Positions 30,305 through 39,455 of a stretch of 64,000 nucleotides of DNA are shown in pieces. The translations under genes and the position numbers were made by a program. Position 1 is the first letter of the stretch, and the number at the start of each line of letters is the position of its first letter. Source of the stretch: VRUE01 sp963727465 (GTDB taxonomy: Bacteria; Actinomycetota; Thermoleophilia; Solirubrobacterales; 70-9); NCBI GenBank assembly GCA_963727465.1, contig CAVSGL010000005.1, forward strand, positions 62,001-126,000. Direction: 5' to 3'. The notes under the pieces were generated by a model. That model saw only the letters and a list, made by a program, of their open reading frames with translations, searched no databases and was not told the DNA's origin.

Positions 30305-33286
30305 ATGCCGCTGAAGCTGATCCACGGACCCCCGAACTCCGGCCGCGCCGGCCGGATCCAGGCGCTCTTCCGCGCCGCGCTCGCTCGCGACCCGATCCTC
30401 GTCCTGCCGACGCTCGACGACGTCTTCCGCTTCGAGCGCCTGCTCTGCGAGGAAGGGACGGCGCTCGGCGGCTCGCTGATGACCTTCGGCGACCTCTTCC
30501 GCGAGGTCGCGCAGCGCACCGGTGTGCCGGCCGGCGAGGAGCTGACGCCGGCACAGCGCCTCGCCGCCGTCCGGCTCGCGGTCGAAGAGCAACGCGGCAG
30601 GCTCGGCCCGCTGCGCCGCTCCGCCGCCCGCAGCGGCTTTCCCTTCACCTTCACGCGGCTGCTCGACGAGCTACAGAGCGCCGGCCTGGAGCCGGCGGCG
30701 CTGGGCTCGGGGGCGCGGACGCTCGAGTCCTCCGCCTACCTGGGCGACCTGACGGCGCTGTTCGCCGCCTACGCCGAGGTGCGCGACCGGCTCGGGCGGC
30801 GCGACTTGCACGGACTCGCTGCGGCGGCGATCGAGGCGCTGCGAGCCGATCCCGCCGCCTGGCGGGACCGGCCGGTCTTCCTCTACGAGCCGGGCGAGCT
30901 GACCGTCAACCAGCGCCGGCTGCTGGCGGCGCTGGCGGCGGCGGCCGAGGTAACGGTCGCGCTCTCCTACGGCGAGCGCCACGCGGCGCTCGCCGCGCGC
31001 CAGGCGTCGATCGAGGCGCTGCGCGAACTGGCGAGCGCCGAGGAGGTGCTGGACGGCCCGCAGGAGCTCGAGCCGTTCGCGATCGACCCGCTGCTCGTCC
31101 ACCTTCAGCGCGAGATCGGCGACCCCGAGCCGCCGCGCCGCCGGCCCGAGGGAGCGCTGACGCTGCTGCGCTCCGCCGGCGAGCGGGCCGAGGCCGAGGC
31201 GATCGGCGCCGAGGTCGCCCGGCTGATCGACGACGGCGCCGACCCCGCCGGCATCGCGATCGCCGTGCGCGACCCGGTGCGCCGCGGCCCGCTGCTCGGC
31301 TCGGTGCTGGAGCAGCACGGCGTCGCGGTCGCGCTGGAGGCGGAGGTGCCGGTCGCCGCCACGTCGGTCGGCGGCACGCTGATCGCGCTGCTCGAGGCCG
31401 AGCTCGGCGCCGGCCGCGCCGCCGATCTGCTGCGCTTCCTGCGCGGCCCCTCCGGCATCCGCCCGGCGCAGGTCGACTGGTTCGAGCGGGCGGCGCGGCG
31501 GCGCCGGGTCCGGAGCGCCGCCGCGGCGCTGGAGCTCTGGGCGGAGCGCCACGAGCGGCTGCCGGGCGACATCGAGCAGTTGAGAGAGGCCGTCGCGCGG
31601 GGTCCCGCCGCGCTGGCCGGCACGGTCGCCCGGCTGGCGATGACGATGGCCGCGCGGCCGCTGCGCGGCGACGCCGACGGTCCCGCCCCCGAGCAGGGCG
31701 ACGGCCTCGAGCTGCGCGCCGCGGCGGCGATCGCGACCGCGCTCGGCGACCTCGCCGAGCTGCCCGAGCTGGCGCCGCCGGCGGCCGAGCTCGTCGTCAC
31801 CCTGCGCGAGCTCCGCTTCAACGCCTGGAGCGGGCCGGTCGAGGGCCGCGTGCGGATCGCCAGCCCCTACCGGCTGCGCGCCTCGCGCTTCGAGCACGCC
31901 TTCGTCGCCTCGCTCCAGGACGGCGAGTTCCCGCGCCGCGACCGCGGCGAGGACCCGTTCCTCGCCGAAGCGCAGCGGCTAGCGCTCGGCCTCGACCCGC
32001 GTCGCGACCCCGAGGCCGAGGAGCGCTACCTCTTCCACGCCTGCCTCGCCCTGCCGAGCAGGTCCCTCTTCCTCTCCTACCGCGACAGCGACGAGGACGG
32101 CGTCGCCGAGGCCCGCTCGCCGTTCCTCGACGACGTGCGCCGGCTGCTCGACCCGGCGCCGCCCGGGGACGAGGCGCCCGACCCGGTCGAGGCGGAGCTG
32201 ACCCTGGTCCGCGACCTGGCGCAGGTCGGCCCGGCGCCGTGGCGGGTCCCGGGCGATGCGGACATGGAGCGGGCGCGCGCCGCCGAGCGGGCCAGCCGCG
32301 CCCCCGGGCCGCTGACCAACCCGGCGGTGCTCGAGGCGCTCGCCGCGGTCCCCGCCCACGGCGGCACGACGCTGGAGGGATTCGACGTCTGCTCGTACCG
32401 CTGGTTCGTCGCGCACGAGCTCGATCCGCAGCCGCTGGACCCGGTGCCGGACCCGCTCGTCCAGGGGGGGCTGATGCACGAGGCGCTGGAGCGCCTCTAC
32501 CGCGAACGCCCCGGCGGCGACCCCCTGCCCCGCGCCGCCTCGCTCGGCGCCTGGATCGATCGGGCGCGCGAGCTGGTCGCCGAGGTGGCCGGCGAACGCG
32601 AGCTGGGCGAGCACCCGGCGGAGCGCGCGATCGTGCGCCGGGTCGAAGGGCTGCTGGCGCGCTTCCTCGCCGACGAGGCCTCGCGGGCGCCCGGCAGCTT
32701 CGAGCCCTGGTTGCTCGAGGCGCGGTTCGGCGCCGAGGAAGGGGCGGAACGGCCGGTGCTCGAGATCGACGGCTGGGGGCTGCACGGGGCGATCGACCGG
32801 GTGGACAGGGACCCGGCCGGGCGGGCGCTGGTCATCGACTACAAGCTGGCGCGCGCGGTGACGCCGCTGGCCAAGTTCGAGCAGCAGGCGAAACTTCAGC
32901 TTCAGCTCTACCTGATCGCGGTCGCCGAGCACTGGGGCGCCGACCCCGCCGGGGGGCTCTACCAGCCGCTGCGCGGAACCTCGCGCAGCTCGCGGCGCCC
33001 GCGCGGCGCCGTGCGCGAGGACGCGGCGGCCGAGCTCGACGCCTACGGTCTCTACCCCAACGACCTGCTCGACCGCGACGGCTTCGAGCGGATGCTCGAC
33101 GAAGCTCGCCGGCGGGCGGCCGCGATCGTCGCCCGCATGCGCCGCGGCGAGATCCGCCGCGACCCCGGCCCGCGCCGCGGCCTGCGCGGCCACGACGTCT
33201 GTCCCGCCTTCTGCGAGTTCGCGCCGATCTGCCGCCGCGACCGGGCGCCCGCGGAAGCCGAGGACGGCGAGTGGGAGGAGCGGTGA
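30305..33286 (+). CDS. AddB-like PD-(D/E)XK nuclease with Fe-S cysteines
   Basis: 993 aa. The N-terminal part is a degenerate SF1 helicase-like region (LKLIHGPPNSGRAGRIQALF in place of a Walker A), as in AddB. The C-terminal nuclease domain has GGLMHEALERLY, GAIDRVD, ALVIDYKLA and QLQLYLIAV. A cysteine in FDVCSYRW and three in CPAFCEFAPIC can bind a [4Fe-4S] cluster as in AddB. It is the first gene of a pair with the addA-like helicase, overlapping its start by 4 bp. Together they should resect double-strand DNA ends for recombination. A -10-like TATGCT lies just ahead of the ATG (30284-30289), so the leader is short. Confidence 0.85.
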   Translation: MPLKLIHGPPNSGRAGRIQALFRAALARDPILVLPTLDDVFRFERLLCEEGTALGGSLMTFGDLFREVAQRTGVPAGEELTPAQRLAAVRLAVEEQRGRLGPLRRSAARSGFPFTFTRLLDELQSAGLEPAALGSGARTLESSAYLGDLTALFAAYAEVRDRLGRRDLHGLAAAAIEALRADPAAWRDRPVFLYEPGELTVNQRRLLAALAAAAEVTVALSYGERHAALAARQASIEALRELASAEEVLDGPQELEPFAIDPLLVHLQREIGDPEPPRRRPEGALTLLRSAGERAEAEAIGAEVARLIDDGADPAGIAIAVRDPVRRGPLLGSVLEQHGVAVALEAEVPVAATSVGGTLIALLEAELGAGRAADLLRFLRGPSGIRPAQVDWFERAARRRRVRSAAAALELWAERHERLPGDIEQLREAVARGPAALAGTVARLAMTMAARPLRGDADGPAPEQGDGLELRAAAAIATALGDLAELPELAPPAAELVVTLRELRFNAWSGPVEGRVRIASPYRLRASRFEHAFVASLQDGEFPRRDRGEDPFLAEAQRLALGLDPRRDPEAEERYLFHACLALPSRSLFLSYRDSDEDGVAEARSPFLDDVRRLLDPAPPGDEAPDPVEAELTLVRDLAQVGPAPWRVPGDADMERARAAERASRAPGPLTNPAVLEALAAVPAHGGTTLEGFDVCSYRWFVAHELDPQPLDPVPDPLVQGGLMHEALERLYRERPGGDPLPRAASLGAWIDRARELVAEVAGERELGEHPAERAIVRRVEGLLARFLADEASRAPGSFEPWLLEARFGAEEGAERPVLEIDGWGLHGAIDRVDRDPAGRALVIDYKLARAVTPLAKFEQQAKLQLQLYLIAVAEHWGADPAGGLYQPLRGTSRSSRRPRGAVREDAAAELDAYGLYPNDLLDRDGFERMLDEARRRAAAIVARMRRGEIRRDPGPRRGLRGHDVCPAFCEFAPICRRDRAPAEAEDGEWEER

Positions 33287-36200
33287 GCACGCGCACGCCG
33301 ACCCCCGAACAGGCGCAGGCGATCGAGGCCGGCGGCAGGGACGTGCTGGTCGAGGCCGGGGCGGGAACCGGCAAGACGGGCGTGATGGTCGACCGCTACT
33401 GCCGGCTCGTCTGCGAGCGGGAGGTCGCTCCCGACGCCGTGCTCGCCTTCACCTTCACCGACAAGGCGGCGAGCGAGCTGCGGCAGCGCATCCGCGCGGC
33501 CCTGGAGCTGCGGGCGGCGGCCGGCTCGGAGCGCGCCGGCGCGCTGCTGGGCTCGCTCGGCAGCGCCTGGGTGACGACGATCCACGGCTTCTGTAGCCGC
33601 CTGCTCGCGGCCCACCCGGTCGCCGCCGGGATCGACCCGCGCTTCCGCGTGCTCGACGCGCCGGAGACCGAGCGGGTCGCGCGCGAGGCCTTCGACGACG
33701 CCCTCGCCGAGTTCCTCGCCGCCGGGGACGAGGATCGCGAGCGCACGGTCGCCGCCTTCGAGCTCGGCGGCCTGCGGGCGATCGTCAGCGGCGCGCACGC
33801 CGAGCTGCGCAGCCGCGGGGTCGCCGAGCCCCGCCTCCCCCACCCCCCCTCGCCCGATCCCGACGCCGCGCTGCGCGAGCTCGCCGCGGTCGCCGAGGAG
33901 ACGCTGGCGGAGCTGAAACCGGCCAGCTCGAGCCGCCAGCAGGTCGAGCGGGCGCTCGCCGTCCTCGCCGAACCGGGCGCGCCGGACCTCGACACGCTCG
34001 TCGCCCTACAGACCGAGAGCAAGGCGAAGCCGATGGCCGCCTACCGCGAGGCTGTGGCGGCGGCGATCGCCCGGGTCGCCGAGGCCGGCGAGGGCGGCGA
34101 GGTCTACCGCCACCTGACCGAGCTGCTGGCGCTCTTCGACCGGCGCTTCGAGGCGGCCAAGGAGCGCCGCGCCGGGCTCGACTTCGAGGACCTCCAGCTG
34201 CGCGCCGTGCGCCTGCTCGAACGAGAGGAGATCGGCAACGCCTACAGGACGCGCTTCCGCCAGCTGCTGGTCGACGAGTTCCAGGACACCAACCGGTTGC
34301 AGCTGCGGCTGATCGAGGCGCTGCGCGGGCCGCGCACCGAGCTGATGGTCGTCGGCGACGAGCTCCAGTCGATCTACGGCTTCCGCCACGCCGACCTCGA
34401 CGTCTTCCGCGAGCAGCGGCGCGCGGTTGAAGCCGGCGGCGACGCCGCCGCGATGGCGCTGAGCGGCAACTTCCGCTCCCGCCCCGAGGTGGTCGGCGCG
34501 GTCAACGCGCTCGGCGCGCAGCTGCTCGGCGAGGACTTCCACCCGCTGCGCGTCGGGGCGCCGCCGGCGGAGCCGCAGCCGCGCGGCGAGGGCCCCGCGG
34601 TCGAGCTGCTGCTCACCGCGCGCGAGGGCTGGGACGACGAGGCGATCGACCTCGCGCCGGCGACCGACGCGGACACGCCGCCGAACCACCTGGCCGAGGC
34701 GCGCTTCCTCGCCGCGCGGCTGCGGGCGCTCGCCGAGGGCGGCGTCGAGCGCAGCGAGATGGTCGTCCTGCTGCGCGCCTTCACCCACCTCGACGCCTAC
34801 GAGGACTCGCTCGAACGGGCCGGCCTCCAGCCCTACACGATCGGCGGCCGCGGCTACTGGTCCCAGCAGCAGGTCGCCGACGTCTGCGCCCTGCTGGCGA
34901 CGATCGCCAACCCGCTCGACGACCAGGCGCTGTTCGGGGCGCTCGCCTCGCCCGCCTGCGCCGCCGCGCCGGACACGCTCTGGCTGCTGCGCGCCGCCGC
35001 CGGGCGGCGGCGCCACGTCTGGCCGGCGCTGACCCACCTGAGCGAATCGCGTGGTTCCTCAATGACCGATGGGGAGAAGAGGGAACCACGCGACGACGGG
35101 CTGGCGGAGCCCGGGCGGCTGGAGCAGATCCCGGCCGGCGAGCGCGAGCTGCTGGGCCGCTTCGTCGCCACGGTGCAGGGCCTGCGGGCGCGCTCCGGAC
35201 GCCTCTCGCTGGCCGGGCTGATCGACGCCGCGGTCGGCGGGACCGGCTACGACCTGGCGGTGCTGATGCGCCCGGCGGGCGAAGCGCGCTTCGCCAACGT
35301 GCGCAAGCTGATGCGGCTGGCGGAAGGGTTCGAGGCGCGCGAGGGCCGCGACCTGCGCGGCCTGCTCGACTTCCTCGCCGCCCACGCCGAGGCCGACGCC
35401 GAGGCGGAAGCCGCGAGCGCGATCGAAGGGCGCGACGGGGTGCGGATCATGACCGTGCACAGCGCCAAGGGGCTCGAGTTCGGCGTCGTCGCGGTGCCCA
35501 ACCTCTCGCGCCGCCTGCTGGCCGGCTCGCGCCTGCCGGCGCTGACCCTCGGCCACGAGCGCGAGCCGCGCGTCGGCCTACAGCTTCGCCGCCTCGGCGC
35601 CGCCTCGATCGACCTCTACGCGCACCGGGATCTGTGCACGGAGACCCAGGAGCGCGAAGCGGCGGAGGAGCTGCGCCTCTTCCACGTCGCCGCGACGCGG
35701 GCGCGCGAGCGGCTGATCCTCAGCGGCGTCGCGGCGCCGAAGCCGGCCAACGGCGCCAGTCCCGGCACGCCGGTGCTCGAGCGGATCCTCGCCGGCTTCG
35801 AGGTCGACCGCGAGCGCGACTCGGAGGTCGCTGTGCCGGCGCCGCAGCCGCGCGAGGGGCTCGCGACGAGCTTCGGACAGTCACGGATCGCCGTGCGGGT
35901 CAACCTGCCCTCGCCCGAGCGCGCCGCCGAGCTGACCGCGGTCGCGCCGGAGCCGGAGGCCGAGGCGGCGCCGCGCCCACTCTCGCCGCCCCCGCTCGAC
36001 CGGCGCCCGCCGGCCGTCCCCAACCGGCCGCTCTCCTACACCGCGCTCGCCGCCTACGAGGAGTGCGCGTACCGCTTCTTTATGGAGCGCGTCCTCGATC
36101 TCGGCGAGCCCGTTCGCTCTTTGTCGCCCTCAGCCCGACAAAGTGCGAACGGGGCCGCTGCCGGCGATGGCAATTCGCCTGGGACCAGAGACGAAGCCGC

Positions 36201-36789
36201 TGCCCGCGGCGCGGCCGTCCATGAGCTGCTCGAGTGGAGCGCCGCCAACGGGTGGCGCGAGCCCGCTGCGGACGAGGAGGAGCTGCTCGGGCCGGTGCGG
36301 GCCTGGCTCGGCTCGGACTTCCTGCGCGAGCGGATCGCCGTCGACGGGGCCGCCTGCCGCACCGAGGTGCCGCTGCTGCTGCGGGTCGGCGAGGCGACGC
36401 TGCGCGGCTCGATCGACCTGCTGGTCGAGCGCGAGGGCGCGCCGCCGCTCGTCGTCGACTACAAGACCGACCGCCTCGACGGCGCTGCCCCGGCCGAGCG
36501 TGCCGCCAAGTACGCGACGCAGCGCTCGATCTACGCCCTGGCGGTCGCCGAGGCGCGCGGCGCGCCCGCGGTCGAGGTCGCCTACGCCTTCCTCGAGCGG
36601 CCCGGCGAGCCCGTGGTCGAGCTGCTCGACGCGGAGGCGATCGAGCGCGGCCGGGAGCGCATCGCCGCGACGATCTCCCGCATCGCCGCGGGCGAGTTCC
36701 CGGTCGCCCCGCCGGAGCGGCGCGGCTGGGACCTCTGCCGCGGCTGCCCGGCGCTCGGAAGGCTCTGCTCAGGACCCGGTTCGCTCTAG
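33283..36789 (+). CDS. UvrD/AddA-family helicase-nuclease
   Basis: 1168 aa from GTG 33283. SF1A helicase motifs: TPEQAQAIEAGG (Q motif), EAGAGTGKTGVMVDRY (Walker A), FTFTDKAASELRQR, LDFEDLQ, VDEFQDTNRLQ (motif II), GDELQSIYGFRHADL (motif III), LSGNFRSRPEVV (IV), TVHSAKGLEF (V) and FHVAATRARERL (VI). The C-terminal RecB-type nuclease has AAVHELLEW, GSIDLLVERE, PLVVDYKTDRL and YATQRSIYALAV. Two perfect DNA hairpins (35047-35093 and 36109-36153) lie inside the gene and are translated in frame into low-conservation segments (SRGSSMTDGEKREPRD and SLSPSARQSANG). They look like small insertions that kept the frame. Confidence 0.9.
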   Translation: MSTRTPTPEQAQAIEAGGRDVLVEAGAGTGKTGVMVDRYCRLVCEREVAPDAVLAFTFTDKAASELRQRIRAALELRAAAGSERAGALLGSLGSAWVTTIHGFCSRLLAAHPVAAGIDPRFRVLDAPETERVAREAFDDALAEFLAAGDEDRERTVAAFELGGLRAIVSGAHAELRSRGVAEPRLPHPPSPDPDAALRELAAVAEETLAELKPASSSRQQVERALAVLAEPGAPDLDTLVALQTESKAKPMAAYREAVAAAIARVAEAGEGGEVYRHLTELLALFDRRFEAAKERRAGLDFEDLQLRAVRLLEREEIGNAYRTRFRQLLVDEFQDTNRLQLRLIEALRGPRTELMVVGDELQSIYGFRHADLDVFREQRRAVEAGGDAAAMALSGNFRSRPEVVGAVNALGAQLLGEDFHPLRVGAPPAEPQPRGEGPAVELLLTAREGWDDEAIDLAPATDADTPPNHLAEARFLAARLRALAEGGVERSEMVVLLRAFTHLDAYEDSLERAGLQPYTIGGRGYWSQQQVADVCALLATIANPLDDQALFGALASPACAAAPDTLWLLRAAAGRRRHVWPALTHLSESRGSSMTDGEKREPRDDGLAEPGRLEQIPAGERELLGRFVATVQGLRARSGRLSLAGLIDAAVGGTGYDLAVLMRPAGEARFANVRKLMRLAEGFEAREGRDLRGLLDFLAAHAEADAEAEAASAIEGRDGVRIMTVHSAKGLEFGVVAVPNLSRRLLAGSRLPALTLGHEREPRVGLQLRRLGAASIDLYAHRDLCTETQEREAAEELRLFHVAATRARERLILSGVAAPKPANGASPGTPVLERILAGFEVDRERDSEVAVPAPQPREGLATSFGQSRIAVRVNLPSPERAAELTAVAPEPEAEAAPRPLSPPPLDRRPPAVPNRPLSYTALAAYEECAYRFFMERVLDLGEPVRSLSPSARQSANGAAAGDGNSPGTRDEAAARGAAVHELLEWSAANGWREPAADEEELLGPVRAWLGSDFLRERIAVDGAACRTEVPLLLRVGEATLRGSIDLLVEREGAPPLVVDYKTDRLDGAAPAERAAKYATQRSIYALAVAEARGAPAVEVAYAFLERPGEPVVELLDAEAIERGRERIAATISRIAAGEFPVAPPERRGWDLCRGCPALGRLCSGPGSL
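35047..35093. repeat. Hairpin inside the addA-like gene, 12-bp perfect stem
   Basis: TCGCGTGGTTCC and GGAACCACGCGA flank a 23-nt loop. The encoded stretch (about 16 residues) interrupts an otherwise conserved helicase and looks unrelated in composition. Its loop contains CCGATGGGGAG, similar to CCCCGATAGGGGAC in the hairpin at 12499-12538. Confidence 0.7.
36109..36153. repeat. Hairpin inside the addA-like gene, 17 of 18 bp
   Basis: CCCGTTCGC-t-CTTTGTCG and CGACAAAG-t-GCGAACGGG with a 9-nt loop. It is located between the helicase core and the nuclease domain, just after CAYRFFMERVLDLGEPV; translated in frame. Confidence 0.7.
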
Positions 36790-37005
36790 CTTCGCCGCCA
36801 GCTCGTCCAGCTTGAGCTCTTCGAGGCCCTCGCTGACCGCGTCGAGCTCGGTCGAGCAGTAGGTGACCAGCTCGCGCCCCTCGCGGCAGAGCTCGAGCGT
36901 TTCGCGCAGGCCCGCGTGGCCGGAGTCGAGCCGGTCGATGATCTGCTCGAGCCGCTCGACGGCGGCCTCGTAGGACTCAGGCTTCTCGGACGCGGATTCG
37001 GCCAT
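36769..37005 (-). CDS. xseB: Exodeoxyribonuclease VII small subunit
   Basis: 78 aa from ATG 37005 (MAESASEKPESYEAAVERLEQIIDRL). The classical XseB pattern of SYEAAVERLEQIIDRLDSG, LRETLELCREGREL and LEELKLDELA is complete. Small subunits bind several to one XseA. It overlaps the upstream xseA gene by 29 bp and, tail to tail, the addA-like gene by 21 bp. Confidence 0.93.
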   Translation of the reverse strand: MAESASEKPESYEAAVERLEQIIDRLDSGHAGLRETLELCREGRELVTYCSTELDAVSEGLEELKLDELAAKLERTGS

Positions 37006-38251
37006 CGCTGAAGCGCAGACTAATCTCATCGGCGGCCCGCGCCGCGGCGACGCCGGTCACCGGCTCGCCCGCCGGCGTCTCGGCGAGCACGTAGCCGCGC
37101 TCGAGCGTGCGCTCGGGCTCGTGCGCGCGCAGCGCCACCTCGGCCCGGCGCAGGGCCTCGCGCCGGCTGGCGGCCTCCGGCCCGGCCGCGCGGCGGGCGG
37201 CGCGGGCGAGGACGACCTGGGCGATGCGGCGCTGGAAGGCGCGGCGCTCGGCGAGGCCGCGTTCGGAGGCGGCGCGGATCTCGCGCGTGTTCTGGTTGAG
37301 CCCGATTCGCTCGCGGCGCAGCGCCCGCGCCGGCCCCCGCGCCAGCGCGACCAGGTGGCGGCTGCGGCTGCCCACCGCCCCCTCCCCGGCCCGCCGCAGC
37401 GCCGCGGCGCTGCGCGCCAGGGCGTCGCGGGCGGCGTTGCAGTCGAGCGGCACGACCGCCTCGGCGGCGTGGGTCGGGGTCGAGCAGGCGACGGCGGCGA
37501 CGTCGTCGATCAGGGTCGTGTCGCGCTCGTGGCCGACGGCGCTGATCACGGGCACGCGCAGCATCGCCACCGTGCGGCAGAGCGTCTCGTCGCAGAAGGC
37601 CCAGAGGTCGGCAAGGCTGCCGCCGCCGCGGGCGACGACGATCGCCTCGACCGCGGGCGTCGCCGCCAGCTCCTGGATCGCCGCGGCGATCGCCGGCGCC
37701 GCGCGGCGGTCCTGCACCGGGGCGAAGGCCCAGACCAGCGTCCCCGCCCAGCCGCGCCGCTTCAGGCCGGCGAGCAGGTCGCGCCGGGCGGCGCCGCTCT
37801 CGGCCGTGACCACGCCGATCGTCTTCGGCAGCCGCGGCCGGGCGAGCTGCTTCTGGAGCTCGAACAGCCCCTCGGAGCGAAGCTGTTTGCGCAGCGCCTC
37901 AAGCCGCGCCAGCAGGTCCCCCTCGCCGGCGAGGCGCACCTGCGTCGCGCGGAAGGCGAAGCTGGGCGAGGCCTGGCCGCCGCCGGGGTAGTAGTCGGGG
38001 CCGCCGCCGATCACGACTTCGGCGCCGTCGCGCAGCGCGCCGTCGGGCAGGCCCGCCTTCTCCAGGTCGTCGAGCCAGATCGCGCAGGGGACCGCGCCCT
38101 CGGCGTCGCGCAGCTCGAAGTAGGCCTGGACCTTGCTGCGCGAGACGCCGGTCACCTCGCCGACCAGACGCACGCGCGCCCGCCGGCGCAGCTCCTCCTG
38201 GAGCTTGCGGGCGTAGCGCCCGACGGGAAACGGCCCTGGCAGCTCTTCCAC
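36977..38251 (-). CDS. xseA: Exodeoxyribonuclease VII large subunit
   Basis: 424 aa. N-terminal OB fold (VRLVGEVTGVSRSKVQAYFELRD, VPCAIWLDDL), then the catalytic domain with PKTIGVVTAESGAARRDLLAGL, EAIVVARGGGSLADLWAF and PVISAVGHERDTTLID plus STPTHAAEAVVP, and an Arg-rich coiled-coil C-terminus that binds XseB. Degrades single-stranded DNA from both ends. xseA and xseB overlap, and the pair converges with the AddAB-like genes, so this whole block is DNA-end processing. Confidence 0.95.
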   Translation of the reverse strand: MEELPGPFPVGRYARKLQEELRRRARVRLVGEVTGVSRSKVQAYFELRDAEGAVPCAIWLDDLEKAGLPDGALRDGAEVVIGGGPDYYPGGGQASPSFAFRATQVRLAGEGDLLARLEALRKQLRSEGLFELQKQLARPRLPKTIGVVTAESGAARRDLLAGLKRRGWAGTLVWAFAPVQDRRAAPAIAAAIQELAATPAVEAIVVARGGGSLADLWAFCDETLCRTVAMLRVPVISAVGHERDTTLIDDVAAVACSTPTHAAEAVVPLDCNAARDALARSAAALRRAGEGAVGSRSRHLVALARGPARALRRERIGLNQNTREIRAASERGLAERRAFQRRIAQVVLARAARRAAGPEAASRREALRRAEVALRAHEPERTLERGYVLAETPAGEPVTGVAAARAADEISLRFSDGRIRVREA

Positions 38252-38261
38252 GCCGACGAGG

Positions 38262-38597
38262 CTAGCCGGAGCGCCAGCGGCGCGCCCAAAGCATCAGCTC
38301 CACCATCGCCGGGCGCAGCTCGGCGCCGGCCTCGGTGAGCGAGTAGCTGACCCGCGTCGGCGAGCCGGCTTCGACCCGGCGGGCGACGAGGCCCTCGCGC
38401 TCGAGCTCGCGCAGGCGGCTGGAGAGCAGGCGGTCGGAAAGGCCGGGCACGGCCTTGCCCAGCTCGCCGAACCGCAGCGGGCCCTCGGTGAGGGCGAAGA
38501 CGATCGCCCCGGTCCACCGCTTGCCGATCAGCTCGATCGCGTCGTGGAAGTGGGGACAGACGCCGGAAGCCTGCTCTTGAGCAGATAGAGCCTCCAC
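38262..38597 (-). CDS. HxlR-family transcriptional regulator
   Basis: 111 aa. CPHFHDAIELIGKRWTGAIVFALTEGPLRFGEL, LSDRLLSSRLRELEREGLVARRV and VSYSLTEAGAELRPAM form a complete HxlR winged helix, with Cys14 in the N-terminal position used for redox sensing by some members. A CTTAC-gttcg-GTAAG inverted repeat sits 11 bp before the start codon and is a probable autoregulatory site. xseA follows after 10 bp on the same strand. Its target genes are not evident. Confidence 0.9.
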   Translation of the reverse strand: MEALSAQEQASGVCPHFHDAIELIGKRWTGAIVFALTEGPLRFGELGKAVPGLSDRLLSSRLRELEREGLVARRVEAGSPTRVSYSLTEAGAELRPAMVELMLWARRWRSG

Positions 38598-38607
38598 TTC
38601 TTTCCAG

Positions 38608-38622
38608 CTTACCGAACGTAAG
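38608..38622. promoter_or_regulatory. Inverted repeat before the HxlR gene
   Basis: CTTAC-cgaac-GTAAG on the plus strand, 10 bp upstream of the regulator's start. HxlR proteins bind as dimers to such short palindromes, so autoregulation is plausible. Confidence 0.4.
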
Positions 38623-38662
38623 TGACCGGCTCGCCCGGCAATTGCTCAGCCCAAAGTCGGAG

Positions 38663-39040
38663 CTAACAAACCAGTTCGGCAGTCCTGTGGTCCTCGTCGT
38701 GACCCTCGGACCGGTAGGTGGACCGAAGCTGCCTCTCGCCGCGGTCAAGCTCAATCCCTCCAACGCGCTCAACGACCTCCAACGCGCGGCGGAACTTCTC
38801 ATCGGCCTCACCGTCGTTCTCAGCCTCAATCGTCAGGTCCAGCTCCCAACCATTCTCATCGAAGTTCGCCGTTACCGACGGGCCAAGGATCGCGTCAGCG
38901 CACTCGCTGATCAGCGCGTCCTCCATGGCAATCGCATTGTCCTCAAGCCACGGCGCGTTCGTCTGAAACGGACGCCCGATAACGATCATGAAGTTGTACT
39001 CGTTGAGAGTCTGGTCGGTGGTGTCGCGCGGCTGGGTCAT
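38663..39040 (-). CDS. Hypothetical protein downstream of HicA-like gene
   Basis: 125 aa: NEYNFMIVIGRPFQTNAPWLEDNAIAMEDALI, GWELDLTIEAENDGEADEKFRRALEVVERVGG. An alpha/beta protein with no recognised family. Codon usage is visibly less GC-rich than that of the flanking conserved genes, indicating recent acquisition. It follows the HicA-like gene on the same strand by 66 bp and might be its antitoxin, although it does not show the HicB pattern. Confidence 0.6.
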   Translation of the reverse strand: MTQPRDTTDQTLNEYNFMIVIGRPFQTNAPWLEDNAIAMEDALISECADAILGPSVTANFDENGWELDLTIEAENDGEADEKFRRALEVVERVGGIELDRGERQLRSTYRSEGHDEDHRTAELVC

Positions 39041-39106
39041 CGCCTCTTCGTCCCTCTCCTCTGGTCGGTTGCTAAGACCGCCATAACGTGCGCGTTGTTC
39101 TGATGT

Positions 39107-39370
39107 CTATTCAACCGGAATACCCGCCCTTCGGAGCGCCGAACGCTTGTTCTGAAACGTCCTATGGTCGCTTGGTGTAGCGGGAATGGTGATCATTCTA
39201 CCGCCATTTGCTGGGTAGACTTTTATGTGGTTGTTACCGGCGCGAACACAATTCGCGCCTGCATTCCACGCAGCAAGCACCAGCGCATCCATTTCGTCGT
39301 TTGACAGCGTCGGCCGCTTGACCTGCGGATTCGCTTTGCGCTCGGCGTGGAGGGTGCCGCTCTTGCTCAT
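39107..39370 (-). CDS. HicA-like mRNA interferase-fold protein
   Basis: 87 aa from ATG 39370 (MSKSGTLHAERKANPQVKRP); a frame open further upstream would add 45 residues that run into the MarP gene. The C-terminal half, GANCVRAGNNHIKVYPANGGRMITIPATPSDHRTFQNKRSALRRAGI, is the HicA dsRBD-like fold with the catalytic-type histidine in GNNHIKV. No clear HicB partner. Low-GC codon usage. Confidence 0.65.
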   Translation of the reverse strand: MSKSGTLHAERKANPQVKRPTLSNDEMDALVLAAWNAGANCVRAGNNHIKVYPANGGRMITIPATPSDHRTFQNKRSALRRAGIPVE

Positions 39371-39455
39371 CGGCACATAGCTATACCACTTGAGTTCCCG
39401 GCCGGAATGGCCGGAAGAAATCCGGCTCGCCGGGGTCGCCTGCTTGTATTTGCCC

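Noticed and set aside
30305..36789. A RecBCD or phage-defence helicase-nuclease system
   Set aside because: Order, sizes, the degenerate AddB-like N-terminus with Fe-S cysteines and the AddA-like fusion of helicase and nuclease fit ordinary AddAB-type repair better; no defence genes adjoin.
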